Source: Eutypella sp. D-1 (taxonomy: Eukaryota; Ascomycota; Sordariomycetes; Xylariales; Diatrypaceae). From it: a stretch of DNA of 64,000 nucleotides. A model generated the notes under the pieces. It had not been told where the DNA came from, did no database searches, and was given only the letters and a program-made list of their open reading frames with translations. Positions 49,501 to 60,776 of this stretch are shown here, in pieces. Position 1 is the stretch's first letter. Every line of letters begins with the position of its first letter. Location of the stretch: the NCBI GenBank assembly GCA_023313575.1, contig JAJTTP010000003.1, positions 310,001 through 374,000 of the forward strand, given 5' to 3'. A program made the translations under genes and the position numbers.

Positions 49501-50916
49501 ACGATATAACTTGTTTGCCTGTTTCGTCTGACTGCGTCTGGGCCGACTGGCTGGCCTCTGGGTGGGTTGGGTTCTAGGCGTTTCTGCCTCCTCGGGCGCG
49601 GAAGCGAATCCCTGTTGAGCCGCACGCGAAAAGAAAGAAACCGCTAAACCACTAGACCGGGCAAGCCTCGTACTTCGTACAGGTAAGGGTACCCTCCAAT
49701 GCAAATCGGGTAGCGTCGCATTCCCGGGGGGCGGACTTCGGCAGTCGGCGACCTTGCCCGTATGCAGAAGTTCGTCCGCCATAGGCCAAGTTTCATCGTC
49801 CTGCAGGACCGTGGCAGTATATGCTATGTGTAGACAGGGCACGCAGCATAGCACAGCACAGCACAGCACATGGTGCCCCATGATATATGTAGAAGAGCCC
49901 TACAACTACATAGCAGGCTGGAATATGTATGGTGCAGCAGCGCGCAGGCGAGATGGGATGCCAAGGCTTCCAGGGTGGTCGGGCGTGGGTCTGAGAGCGG
50001 GACCTGACTTCACTCGTGAAGATGAACATTTGAACCGCGGATTGGCTTGGGGTGGAAACACCACGGGTTGGCGGGCTTCTTCGGGCTTGCGTAGCTTGCC
50101 GGTACGTGCGCCTCCAGTGTTCGCTAGAATAGGCACCTAAACTAATAAGCACGTCGTGATTTTTTCTCTCTTTTTTTTATGAACCTCCCCGGTTTGCATT
50201 AGTCATTGGGAGATAACTAGATAGTGGCCATGGCTTTTTTATGACTGCGTGTTGTATTAGGAACCTGCTCTTTTCGTTAGCATTTCCCTTTCGTTCGCCT
50301 TTTGCGTGTTGGTTGGCGTGTATGATGGTCTCTTGACGTGAACGACTTTATTTCTCTCTCTGTCTTCACGTCTTGACATTCTCGTAAACCCGACCGGGCC
50401 TCACAGCTAGCAGAAATTTGTAATTGGGGTGTTATGCGCGACCTGGTCAGCGGGTACGCGGATGATCGCCCTCGTCGTTTTTTCTTCGTGATCTGTCGGT
50501 CGGAAACCCTTCGAGGAGCATAGTGTGGTTTATTTTGGGGGGCCATTAAGACAAGGGTTATTCTTTTATTATCATTTCGAAGGGCGGTAGAGCGTTTCTG
50601 AAATCAACCTTACAAGCCTCAACCTGGGAAGGGAAAGAAGAAAAAAAAAAGGAAACAAAGCTATTCTGCAACAATCTCATTCTCTAACCAATTTATTTTC
50701 TTTCCCCTTTTAACTTTACCTATCAGTTTTGCGATCGAGTGCGAGCGGAGCGGAGCGTTGCGTTGTGTTGTCCAGTTGTTGCGTGCTTGCTTAGGTTCTC
50801 GCGGTGGACAAATTTGACGGTCGGCCATCACCAGCTTTTTTCCGTCGAACGATTCTAGGCCAAATTCTCGATCGTCGACCTTCTCCCATCGACGACAACG
50901 TACTGGCTACGCGACG
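46580..50916. other. Gene-free region, 4.3 kb
   Basis: The first 450 nt contain a 124-codon open frame without a start ATG and are probably 3' UTR. The rest shows only short frames, a CACAG repeat (about 49846-49871), GAATGAAT-like repeats near 47778-47805, and a C/T-rich and GC-rich leader just before the next gene. Confidence 0.55.
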
Positions 50917-52817
50917 ATGGCAATCACCAGGGAGCCGAGCCTCCGCATCCGCGGCCCGTGGATGAAATGGGCTAACAGCGGCGTGAGCATGGAGTACGTG
51001 ACGCCCCTTTTAAGCAGCATCCTTTGAAGCTGGCCCAATCTGCCAGGTTTTTCTTTCGAAGGGGGAGTTGGGCGGGGTGGAAGAGGAAGAGAGAAGACGA
51101 GTGGTGAGGGAGGAGTGCAACGTCCTGTTGGCTAACGTGAACCCGCAGTTTCTTCCAGTCATCCAGCAACAGCAGCTCGAGTTCCGGTAACTCGAGGGAC
51201 CGGGATAGTAAGGACAAGGACAAGGAAAAGGAGAAAGAAAAGGACAGCGGCGCGGCTGAGATCGTCCACCTGGGCGGTTCCCGTGTCAATGCGCCCGAGG
51301 CCTTCAGCAACGCGGCCGAGGAGCTCCGGCGGGCGCTGGTCGCGGCGAAACCGACGCTGGCCGTCGGCGAAGGCGGCCGGGCAGGGGGCTCGGCATCGCT
51401 CCCGGACTCCCCCGTCGATCCGAGGGCAAGCACCAGCAGCACTGGCACCCTATGGCCGACGCTGAAACCGGTGGCGGAGGCGAGCACGACGTCTTTCGCG
51501 CCGACGGACCTCAGACCGGCGCCCCTGCGCACCACGACGACACCGGAAGGAACGCTCGGCATTGGCGCTGACGGCAGGTCTGTCACGCCGAACCCCCCGA
51601 GGTGGTACTCCTCGCTCACGGACTCACCCGATCGCCTCGGTCTTGGCAGCTTGCGGCGCTCGCACTCTACGACGGACATGTATGGGCGTGGGCACGGTGT
51701 TAGCATAGCCCGATCGCAGAAGAAGGCGTTACCACCGATGCCAATCGAGGAGAGCCACGAGGAGCAGGAGAGCAGAGAGGATGTGTGGCCGCCGAGCTAC
51801 ATCAGCCACCCGACTGCGAGGGGATGGTCGGCGTCGTCGTTAAGAGACAAGGACGGAGTTGCTAAATCCCTAATACCGCCGCCCGCCGGCCCGCCACCCA
51901 CAGCGCCGTTACCGTCGCCCCTGATAAAGGGCACGCTCTCATCGCAAGCCCGGGGTGGTGGGGAATCGATGTCGAGACCGCGAACGGCGCCACAACAGGA
52001 ACCAGATCAGCAGCAGCAACAGCAACAGCAACAGACGACGCCACCGATGCCGACAATCACGATGACGACGGCGGAGGCAGAGCCGGGGACGCCTCGGCGC
52101 GCCGGGGCGCCGCAGCTCACGTCGCAGGAGCGGCTCTGGCTGCACCGGAATTACCGAGGGGAGGCGCCGTTCCTGAAGGCATGGGGGCTGAACATCGAGA
52201 ACGAGGAGGAGCGCGAGGAGGGCCGGGTCCTGCTGCTGGAGCTGATGCAGGCCGAGAAGGAAAGCAACAGTCACAGCAACAGCAGCAGTACGAGCGAGGA
52301 CGACGCGTCGTCGTACTATCGGTCCTCCCTGTCGTCCGCGACGTCATCGTCCGTGGGCACCGCCGTCACTACGCCCCTACCGTACCCTTCGTACCCGTCA
52401 CAAAACCAGTACCAGTACCAGCAGCAGCACCAGCAGTACAAGATCATGACGCCGAACACGACCGCGAGCGCCGCGGAGCGCGCGGCCAGCGAGGAAGGCC
52501 TGCACATCATCCTCGAGGAGGACTCGTGGGGATCGGCGGCGCTGATGAGCCCGACAGACGGGGACGACGACCCCTACAACAATAACCACCATCTCTGGGG
52601 CGCCGACGACGGGGCGCGCGGATCGCTAGACGAGGAGCACCACTACCACCAGCAGCAAAACCCGCTACAGCCGTTGCCGCTGGCGCTGCAGCAGCGGAAG
52701 CACCCGCCGCCCGCGTGGTCCGGCGTGCTGCCCACCAGCGCTAAGGAGCACGCGCGGTCCGGGAGCGAGGGCTCCGTCTTGCACGCGTACCTGCAGTCGT
52801 GGGATACGCGGCGGTAA
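50917..52817 (+). CDS. Uncharacterised disordered protein, two exons
   Basis: Predicted exons are 50917-50993 and 51149-52817, giving 581 residues. The GTACGT donor, CTAAC branch site and GCAG acceptor join SM|DFFQSSSN in frame. Two stretches look ordered: the start (SLRIRGPWMKWANSGVSMDF) and residues ~360-405 (LTSQERLWLHRNYRGEAPFL, then LNIENEEEREEGRVLLLELM). The remainder is Ser/Pro/Thr-rich with DKDKEKEKEKD near residue 45, nine Gln at about 326 and Gln/Tyr- and Gln/His-rich segments later. I recognise no domain. The N-terminal motif and short helical block suggest a filamentous-fungal family with short conserved motifs in a disordered chain; that is inference. It converges with the Tsc10 gene. 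Confidence 0.72.
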
Positions 52818-54366
52818 GGGTAGTAACGGGGAGGAAACCCAACCCATTCCCTCTGCGCGTGACGAAAGTCAGCTTTTCTCTGATCGAGACAAGAAGCAGA
52901 AACTCGCTGTCCTCCACCCTCCACCCACTCATCATCATGTCTAAGACAACCTTTACGGCCGGCCTGACTTCGAAAATGATCCCCTTGCCTGACTTGACCC
53001 CTCCCTTGCATACGCCCTATGCCGCGGTGTTTGGGGTTGGGTCGGTGATTTTTTCCCCTTCTTGTACACCTACCTACTTGCCTACCTATACAGCAAGCAT
53101 AACACACCACTACAGCAACACCGCCCTCTTTTTTCCTTCTTTTAAAACACCCGCTACATAATCTTCTTCTGTATATATATATATACCCACCTGACCTACA
53201 CCTACCTACTCGCTTCCTTACATAAAGAGCAAGGAAACCCCCGCGGCGGTGAGAGGGAATGACCTGGGACACGGCCGTCCTGTATCCGTCCGTGTATTCT
53301 GCTTATTTTTTTTTTCTTCTGCAAGGGGGTAAGAAGAGGCGGGGGCTTCCAAAACAAAAACAGAAGAGAAAAGGGCGGGATGGCTGGTGCCGGCCCTTAT
53401 GGCGTCCTGAACGGACATGGAGGGAAATCTATTTTTGGCTTTCCGGTTATCGGTCTTTTTTTTTCTTTGTAAAAGCTGGATTTTTGTTTTTTTGGGCGAG
53501 ATGGATACATACATACTTACATATATAAGCCGCATCATGCATGGGAAGGAGGGGGGCGACGAACCGCGAGGTCGTAGAGAGCGAAAAAAAAGAAAGTTTA
53601 CTATCAGAGGACGCGGCCAAAATATAGAAAAGAAACTTTATGCTCAACTTCCTTGGGGTCGGCGGCGTCTGAGGTGCTGCTCCTACGTCCTAGAGGTGCA
53701 TTACTACCACCACTGCTGTTGCTGTTGCTGCTGACCGATAACGGCTGGAGTGCTGGGGCTGCTGGACTGGACTATCTAGTATACCCCCCTAGACAAGACC
53801 GTTTAATAAATCACTGGATGATGTTCCATTCGACCAATAGCCGATCTGTCTCGCCGAGTAAAGATGGACGATGCGATATATGTGTGCGACATAGCGATCC
53901 ATTACTAACCAATCTCTTCCCACGAACGTGAAGGGGGGTTTTCGTGGTCATAGCATTGCATCATGATGCATCTAGGCATCGCCAGCTAACTGCATCTCTA
54001 CGTTACGCCGCATATCGTCTTGCAGGAGGAAAAAAAAAAAGTCTTGTACTTGTCTTGACACCGAAATTGGCCGGGCGTAGCCAACATCAAGGGCCGCAAA
54101 GGACGGTGGGAGTGTCCCAAGTTGCCCATAAAGTAGGTGATGAAATTTCAGAGCGAAATGAAGAAGATGGAGACCCTCAACCGGCGTATGGATCATAGTT
54201 TATTAATTCGTAATCCCTAGCTGATATGAAGACTGGCAAGGCCCGTAGACACTCACCAGTGTTAAGACGATTTTACTATATGGAGAAAGGTATATGACAA
54301 AAGCGCAGCGCTGAATCAATGCAACGGTACAGACAAACCCCCCACATCTGCCGCACACGACTCACG
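52818..54366. other. Convergent intergenic region, 1.5 kb
   Basis: No gene was recognised. TATATA and CTACCT repeats near 53175-53215, T-rich and A-rich runs and a CTGTTG repeat near 53716 are visible. Confidence 0.6.
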
Positions 54367-55600
54367 CTACGCATTAGTGATCTTGCGATAGTTGACGGGG
54401 TGGCCGTTCGTCTTGGCGTACTTCCTGATCTTGCCGTAGAGATCTGGCAGGACGAACATCCAGACGATGGGCATGATCCAGGCCAGGATGGTGTCGACGA
54501 GCCAGTTGTTGCGCGGGAGGCCGCCCAGCACGCTGCAGCGGAAGACCTGGCCAAGGAAGGCGACGGTGATGGCGTAGTGGCCCTGCTCGAGGCCCCGGAT
54601 GGAAGCGGCGGCCACATCGTCGGGGCTCTGCACGGGGTCGGTCTCCTCGAGTATCTTGGTGATCTCGGGCTTCGTCTGGTTCTCCCTCTCCAGCCCGGGA
54701 CTCGTGATGGTGCCCGGGTAGACGATGTGGACCTTGACCTTCTGGGGGTAGATTTGGAGCTCCTGAACGAGAGTATCGGCGAGGGCCTTGAGGGCACCCT
54801 TGGCCGGATTGTAGGGCCCGTAGCCTAAGACGGGAAACAGGGCGAGGACGGATGAGGTGAAGACGATATGTTTCGGCTCCGGCACAACGGGGGCGTCGGG
54901 CGCGCACCACGCGCGCAGAATGGTGTGGGCCATCTCGGCGCTGCCCCAGAAGTTCAGGTCCATGTGTTCGCGGGTCGACGACAGAGGAGCCTCGACCCAG
55001 AAATCCGGCGTGCACTTGCCGGCGACGCACCAGACGATGTCAACGGGCTTGCCGTGGTTCCAGGCGACGGCCTCGGCCAGTAGAGGGGCGGCATAGTCAG
55101 CCTTGGAGACGTCGGCAGAGATGTAGTGGAATCGCTGCGTGTCGGGATTGCGGGCGGCGGCCTATGGAGGGAAGTGGGCGGATGGGCCAGGCTGTCAGAT
55201 AACAAAATTCGGGTCGCCTGCTTTTCTTGATCTTTATCATGCAGGGCATCATGTAGGGCCTACCTTGATCTCTGCGAGCGCTTCCTCTAGCCGGCCAACA
55301 TTCCTAGAGACGATGATAATGTTCGCCCCTTTCTGTGCTAACTGTTGAGCTGCACTCCTGCCCATTCCCTCAGACGCACCTGTTATCAGGATGGTCTTTT
55401 GTCGTGCACACACACATAGCACATAAACATATTAGCTAAAGATACTGCTATAACCCGTTATGTGGCGAGTGGTCGTCTTGGCTTACCTTGCCATCCACAG
55501 GCATTTGGTTCTTGCTCGGAAAGACGCCCATGACGAGAACACTTAGGAAGGCGACGAGGATCGCAGAACCAACCCAGACTGTGATCGGGAGGGAATTCAT
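54367..55600 (-). CDS. tsc10: 3-ketodihydrosphingosine reductase (SDR family)
   Basis: Predicted exons on the minus strand are 55487-55600, 55264-55395 and 54367-55161, giving 346 residues, the usual size for KDSR/Tsc10. Residues ~6-27 form a membrane anchor ([20 protein letters not shown]). The nucleotide-binding motif is TGASEGMG (about 43-50); the catalytic residues are Ser185/186 (FTSS), Tyr199 and Lys203 (YNPAK). Two C-terminal hydrophobic stretches ([15 protein letters not shown] and [19 protein letters not shown]) and a basic end match the ER-bound family. The enzyme reduces 3-ketodihydrosphingosine to dihydrosphingosine with NADPH, the second step of sphingolipid synthesis, on the cytosolic face of the ER. 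Introns have GTAAGC and GTAGGC donors. It is divergent from Utp3, with 793 nt between start codons. Confidence 0.9.
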
Positions 55601-56393
55601 TTGTGTACTCGTAAAGCACATTTAAAAACACATATACACATATATATCTAATATGTGGTAGTGGAGAGGGATGGAATTGTGTCCCCGGCCTCTGGGAGAC
55701 TTTTTTTCTTCTTTTCCCTTTTAATTGCTGGGATACTACATCGGATGCACTAAGTGATGTGTAAAGATATATACTCCGTAGATAACCAGTATATCCCCGG
55801 GAGAACAGGGAGATTATGACAACTGTCGTGGTACGTAAACACTCCCTTACTACCAAAGTGACTGGACTATGTATGGAAATAGCCTGTCTATAGTAGGCCC
55901 TGGCAAAATGGGAGGAGCAGGAAGGGTGGTGCCCGCCCAGGTGGTTACGTGGGACCTCCGGAGCTCCCTAGCAACTGGGTCCATGAAGCTTTTATCAGCT
56001 TTATCAGTGCTAGGTACAGATTACATACATACTTAAGTACATACAGATGCTTTGGCAATTTCTTGTTAACTGCCTAGCCAGGTAATTATGTACCTAAACA
56101 GTTAAATACCTAGGTAGGTACAGATGGAGCATGCTGTTAACCAGAGCATTATCGGTACCTGACCTGACCCCAAAAATGTACATAGAACGGCTTTAGATAA
56201 GCTGATAAGCCAAAAAAATCCCATATCCTCCCTGGTCCGTCATGAAACTTCCAACTTCCCTATCATCGTTCTCTTAGCTTCTTCTCCCCTCTTGTGCCGG
56301 GTAAACTTTGGGGTCGCATCGCGCCTTTGTATTCACGTATGGATGTGTTTTACTAGCGAGTCTTAATATACGATTTATTTAAAAGCAAAGGCA
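55601..56393. other. Divergent promoter region, Tsc10/Utp3
   Basis: A 793-nt stretch between two start codons facing away from each other, with several TAGGTA/TACCTA motifs and one exact TACCTAGGTA (56107). A C/T-rich stretch precedes the Utp3 start. No gene was recognised. Confidence 0.65.
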
Positions 56394-58351
56394 ATGGCTA
56401 AGAAAAGAAAGGCCGCCGGCGGTGCGGCGCAGCCCAAAGGTCTCCGCGAATATAACTCTGCTGATGCGAAGATTGGCCCCGTCAACACCTTCGAGGATAT
56501 CGCCGACGACCAGGAAAGGTACTTTCTAGATCAGGACCAGATTCTCTTCGACGATGATCGTAAATCTAAGAAACAGAGGCGGCAAGAGGAGGAGGACGAG
56601 TTTCTCGCACAGTCGGACGAGGAAGTACTTGGCTATGACGATGACGATGACGATGACGATAGCGATTCCGGAGACGAGGTGGAAGAGGAAGAGGAAGAGG
56701 AAGAGGAACTCTCTAAGAATAAAAGACTAGCCGGAAGAAAACAGACGAAGGACTACGACGAGGATGAGGCACGGCTGGATGAGGACGAAGGCGACGCCTC
56801 GTGGTGGGGCTCCTCCCGCAAAGAATACTACGATAATGATGAGATAGAAGATGAGGATGATGCTCTTGAGGAGGAACGAGAAGCCCGGCGGTAAGTCTTT
56901 ACTATACCCTACCTTCCAGCCTGCCCAGAATTACAAAATTTCTAACTTGTCGTTGTAGATTACAAAAGAAGAAACTTGCGCGATTAGCCGAGGAGGATTT
57001 TATGTTCAACGAAGATGAATGGCGGGGCGCAGAAGCCGACGAGCCTGGCGAGGATGAAGTCGTCACCGAAGTTCTCAAGGATGTAGAGATCTCCCCAGAC
57101 ATGACACCCGAGGAACGATACCGTCTCTTACAGACCATGTACCCGGAACTCGACTACTTGGCAGACGACCTACTTCAGCTACAGCCTCTACTTGTTACTC
57201 TCCAGAAAGAGGCCGATGGAAAAGATCGCAAGTCACTCGCCGTCATCAAATACCGTATACTCGGCTCCTACGTTGCTACGCTAGCAATGTATTTCGCGAC
57301 CCTCTCATCGCCAGCCAGGGACGGCAATGGAGAGGCTAGGGCGCTGAATCCTGCCGAGCTACGCGATCATGAGGTTATGGGAACCCTGTTGGAATGCCGA
57401 GATGCGTGGAAGAAGGTAGAGCATCTTGAGACAACCAAGAACCTACGCGCGGCAGAGAGCATACCTTCACCACCCGAAGAGGAGGAGGTTCCCGAGGCCC
57501 AGGAAGCTGAAACGGCACCCGCGGCATCGAAGAAGTCGAGTAAAGATGCCGCGGCGAAGAAGGCGAAGGCGAAGGCGAAGGCAGAGCGCCGGGCAAAGGC
57601 GATCGAGGACTCCCTTACTGATCTGGATGCCCTGGTTACAACGAAGAAGAAGCCTAAGCGGAAATCGGGCGTGGACGCATCCGCTCAGGATGACAACTCT
57701 GACTTCGGCGAAGAGGAGACGCTGGATGCCCGAACTGCTGCAGACAAGGCGGCGCGCAAGAAGAGCCTGAGGTTCTACACCTCCCAGATTGTGCAGAAGG
57801 CGAACCGCCGGACGGACGCCGGAAGGGACGCGGGCGGCGACATGGACATCCCGTACCGGGAGCGACTCAAGGACCGACAGGCGCGGCTGATGGCCGAGGC
57901 AGAGAAGCGTGGGCAGAAGGGATCCAAGAACGGTGTCGACCTCGGAGACGCGAGCGACGACGAGGACCGGCAGGTGGCCAGCGCCGTGCGGGACGACGAG
58001 GACGAGTACTACGACATGGTATCGGCGAAGAAGAAGGGGCAGAAGGCGGCGAAGGCAGCGGCGCTCGCGGCCGCCAACAGCAAGGAGGACCGCGTCGTCG
58101 AGGTGGAGGAGGTCGGCGAGGACGGGAAGCGGCGGATCACGTACGCCATCCAGAAGAACAAGGGGCTGGGACCCGGCAAGAGCCACAGGAAGGACAAGAA
58201 CAACCCCAGGGTCAAGAAGAGGAAGCGATACGACGAGAAGACCAAGAAGCTCAAGTCCATGAAGCCCGTCTTCCAGGGCGGCGAGGGCAAGGGGTACCAG
58301 GGAGAGATGTCCGGTATCAAGAGCGGGCTCATCAAGAGTGTCAGGTTGTAA
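56394..58351 (+). CDS. utp3: Utp3/Sas10, small-subunit processome protein
   Basis: Predicted exons are 56394-56890 and 56959-58351, giving 629 residues; the GTAAGT donor and CTAAC branch site join EAR|RLQKKKLARL in frame. The N-terminal ~165 residues are strongly acidic (runs of Asp and Glu). The Sas10/Utp3 domain lies at about 220-290 (YRLLQTMYPELDYLADDLLQ, with KYRILGSYVATLAMYFATL at the end). A Lys/Ala-rich coiled stretch follows. The C-terminal Sas10 domain is at about 550-629 (NKGLGPGKSHRKDKNNPRVK, then YQGEMSGIKSGLIKSVRL). In yeast, Sas10/Utp3 works in the U3 snoRNP small-subunit processome in the nucleolus for 18S rRNA maturation, and excess protein disturbs silencing. The antisense frame of 325 codons over this gene is a composition artefact. 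Confidence 0.92.
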
Positions 58352-59425
58352 GCATGGTAAGGGTGCACGACAGGACCGGCCTGGCAACGGATGAAAATAG
58401 CATGGTCCGGGCAAGATAATACTAACACTGAAGATTCCTACCAAAGCCTTACGTGTCAGAGTTGATTCCCAGAGACTTTAAGACTTGCAGCTTTACCCTG
58501 ATGATACGATTGTGAGGGAGTTGAAAGTAAGCTAGTGGTAAGTAAATGGGTGCTGGCTGGCGTACACTGTAGCCACCCCTGTAGTATTAGGCAGCCTGAA
58601 TGCTTACGATTGGGCATACATATCCTAGCTCAAAGGAAAGAAAGTAAGAAATACTAGCACATCGACGGGGCAGCAAATTATGATAGAGACGCACGAGGCC
58701 CCGGTGTGCGGAGCGCAGTTCGTCGAGCTCGACGGCGGTGGGGGTGACGGGGATCCTGGGACGGGACGGTGCGTGTCTGGGACCCGGCGGCAACGACGGC
58801 TCGCGGCGTGCTTCGACTGCGGCGAGTGCGTCTACTCCCATGGGCGACCTCCTAGTCGCGTCTACAGCTGGCCCGCGAAGTTAAAATGGATACAACTCGA
58901 ATTGGTGATAAACTAGATAAGTCAAGCCGTTATACAATTAAGCGAATGTATGTTTTAAGCATTCCAAGTTTACCTATTCTGCTATTGTGGCTTAACACTA
59001 GATAGGGATAGGTACTTGGGTACTTAAAGAGACCCACACGTATTTTAAGGTTTGAAAACCCCAAATTAGATCCCAGGACGTGGCTGAGTTCGCCTGGCAC
59101 GCACTGCCTGCCAACCTGCAAAAACCCGCTAAACCTTGGAACCTGCCGAATTGTCCAGGTGCCCATCCCAATCCCAGGTGTCATCCCGTCCCCTCACAAA
59201 CCACCAAAGAAAAAAAAACCTCGGACTTCTTCTCACACCGAGCCGCATCAACCATTTTTTCCCCCTCTACTCATCCCAGCAGCTGCCGACAGCTGATTTC
59301 ATCATTGTCCACATTGACCATTTCGCATCGACCATCACCAACTGTCAGCCAGCAGGCGGCGGGAATAAAAATAAAAATAAATAAATAGCTTGCTTAAGGG
59401 CTATAAATAAATAAATAGAAAAAGA
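58352..59425. other. Intergenic region, 1.1 kb
   Basis: A GC-rich island of about 180 nt (58690-58870) with an open frame of 78 codons on the plus strand and 84 on the minus strand is flanked by AT-rich DNA. It might be a gene remnant; I recognise no product. The last 100 nt before the next gene have AATAAATA repeats. Confidence 0.55.
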
Positions 59426-60776
59426 ATGAAAGGCATTCAATCTCCCGCTCGAGGTCGACCGAGCAAAGTCACGAAACCAACCCAGAACCATCGCGGTGGT
59501 GTTGGTCGTCCCATCCGCCGACCTATCAATACCGACGCCGTACCTAACCAGGATCCCGAGCTTGATGCTCATACAGTTGATGTTGACATCTCCGAAGATG
59601 GCGAGCATGATCCCCACCAGGACCAGGTCCAGGTCCAGCAGCAGCAGGAGGAACAGCAGCAGCAGCAAGAGCAACAACAGCAACAGCAGCAGCCAGACCA
59701 GTCCCAGCCGCAACCGCAGCCGCAGCAGCAGCAGCATGAAGAATACGATCCTGAGGCTGCTGCTGCCGCCGCCGCCGCTGCTGCCGTTCAACATGAACAG
59801 GAGCAGCAACAACAACAGCAACATCAACATCATCAGCACCAACATCAGCAGCAGCTCGATTTGACCGCTGCTAGTATTCTGGCCAGTAGCGTACAGAACC
59901 CGAACGAGCACCCGGGTCTAGGTGGTCCCCATGTCGACGATCCTAATGGTCCGCCGCCGACCCCTACCGAGGTGCTTGCTCAACAATCCGGGTACGGCAC
60001 CGTTGTTGTCGAAAGCGCCTTAGCCAAGCGCCTCGCCCGCGAACCCGGCATGCGACTTGCCCAGCAGCGTCGTCCCGAGCAGGTCCTGAACCTTGGTAGG
60101 AGGAGTAACGTGGAGGCTCTCTTCGCCCATATTGCCGGCGAGCTGGCCCCCGTTCCCTGCAAGAATTGCCACAAGGGCCACGGTCCTTGGAACGCCTGCG
60201 TCATCGTCGATGGCCAGATGTGTGGTAGTTGTGCCAATTGCTGGTTCAACGCCTCCGGAGCTAGGTGTTCTTTCCACGGTACGCATACATGCCTCCATTC
60301 CCATCCGCCATGTCCATCCTCCATGCCCGTCATCTTTCCGCCCCTCTTACTGTTATCATGCTACATGTCACTAATTCTCGCGGCAAACAGAAACCCGCAA
60401 CCCCCAAGCTCACGGCGGCCAGGTCCTAGGCAGCGACGGCATCGGGTTCCAGATGCCTGCGGTCCCGCAGGCCGCCATGGCTCCCTACAACTTCGCATCG
60501 GTGCCAGCATCCGAGAACCCCGTCGTGCGCTTCACCGTCGAGCGCGCCATGGCCGAGATGCGGGCCGCGGACAGGAAGACCCGGTACATGCTCATGGTCG
60601 AGGCCGCTGCACGCCAGCTCGCCTTCAACATCGCCCAGTACGAAGACTGCATCCAGGAGGAACAGGACCAGGGGCATGCCCACGCCCACGCTCACGCCCA
60701 CGTCCACCCCCACAACCAGGCCCCGCCCCAGGGTCCTCCACCCGCCGTGATGGACGACCAGCCGCCCGCGCCTTAG
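59426..60776 (+). CDS. DUF3716 Cys-rich protein with poly-Gln region, two exons
   Basis: Predicted exons are 59426-60278 and 60391-60776, giving 412 residues; the GTACGC donor, CTAAT branch site and ACAG acceptor join CSFH|ETRNPQAHGG in frame. The N-terminus has an AT-hook-like GRPSK and a GRPIRRP motif. Residues ~70-150 are nearly all Gln, Glu, His and Ala, with runs of Gln and ten Ala. The Cys cluster at about 244-284 (PCKNCHKGHGPWNACVIVDG, then C-x2-C-x2-C and a final Cys) matches DUF3716, a fungal domain thought to bind zinc. The C-terminal part has a helical segment (VRFTVERAMAEMRAADRKTR) and a His-Ala repeat (HAHAHAHAH). A nuclear DNA-linked role is inference from the AT-hook-like start and DUF3716 context. 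Confidence 0.8.
59638..59850 (+). repeat. CAG/CAA and GCC triplet repeats
   Basis: Interrupted CAG/CAA repeats (poly-Gln) with a GCT/GCC stretch (ten Ala) inside the DUF3716 gene. Repeat number is likely to be polymorphic. Confidence 0.85.

Noticed and set aside
51939..52592. Antisense Leu-rich and Arg-rich frames over the disordered protein gene
   Set aside because: They are shadows of CAG-rich codons; the plus-strand model explains the region with good splice sites.
57467..58444. 325-codon frame antisense to Utp3, Leu-rich
   Set aside because: It is produced by GAG/AAG-type codons read backwards; the Leu/Val repeats carry no membrane or LRR pattern.
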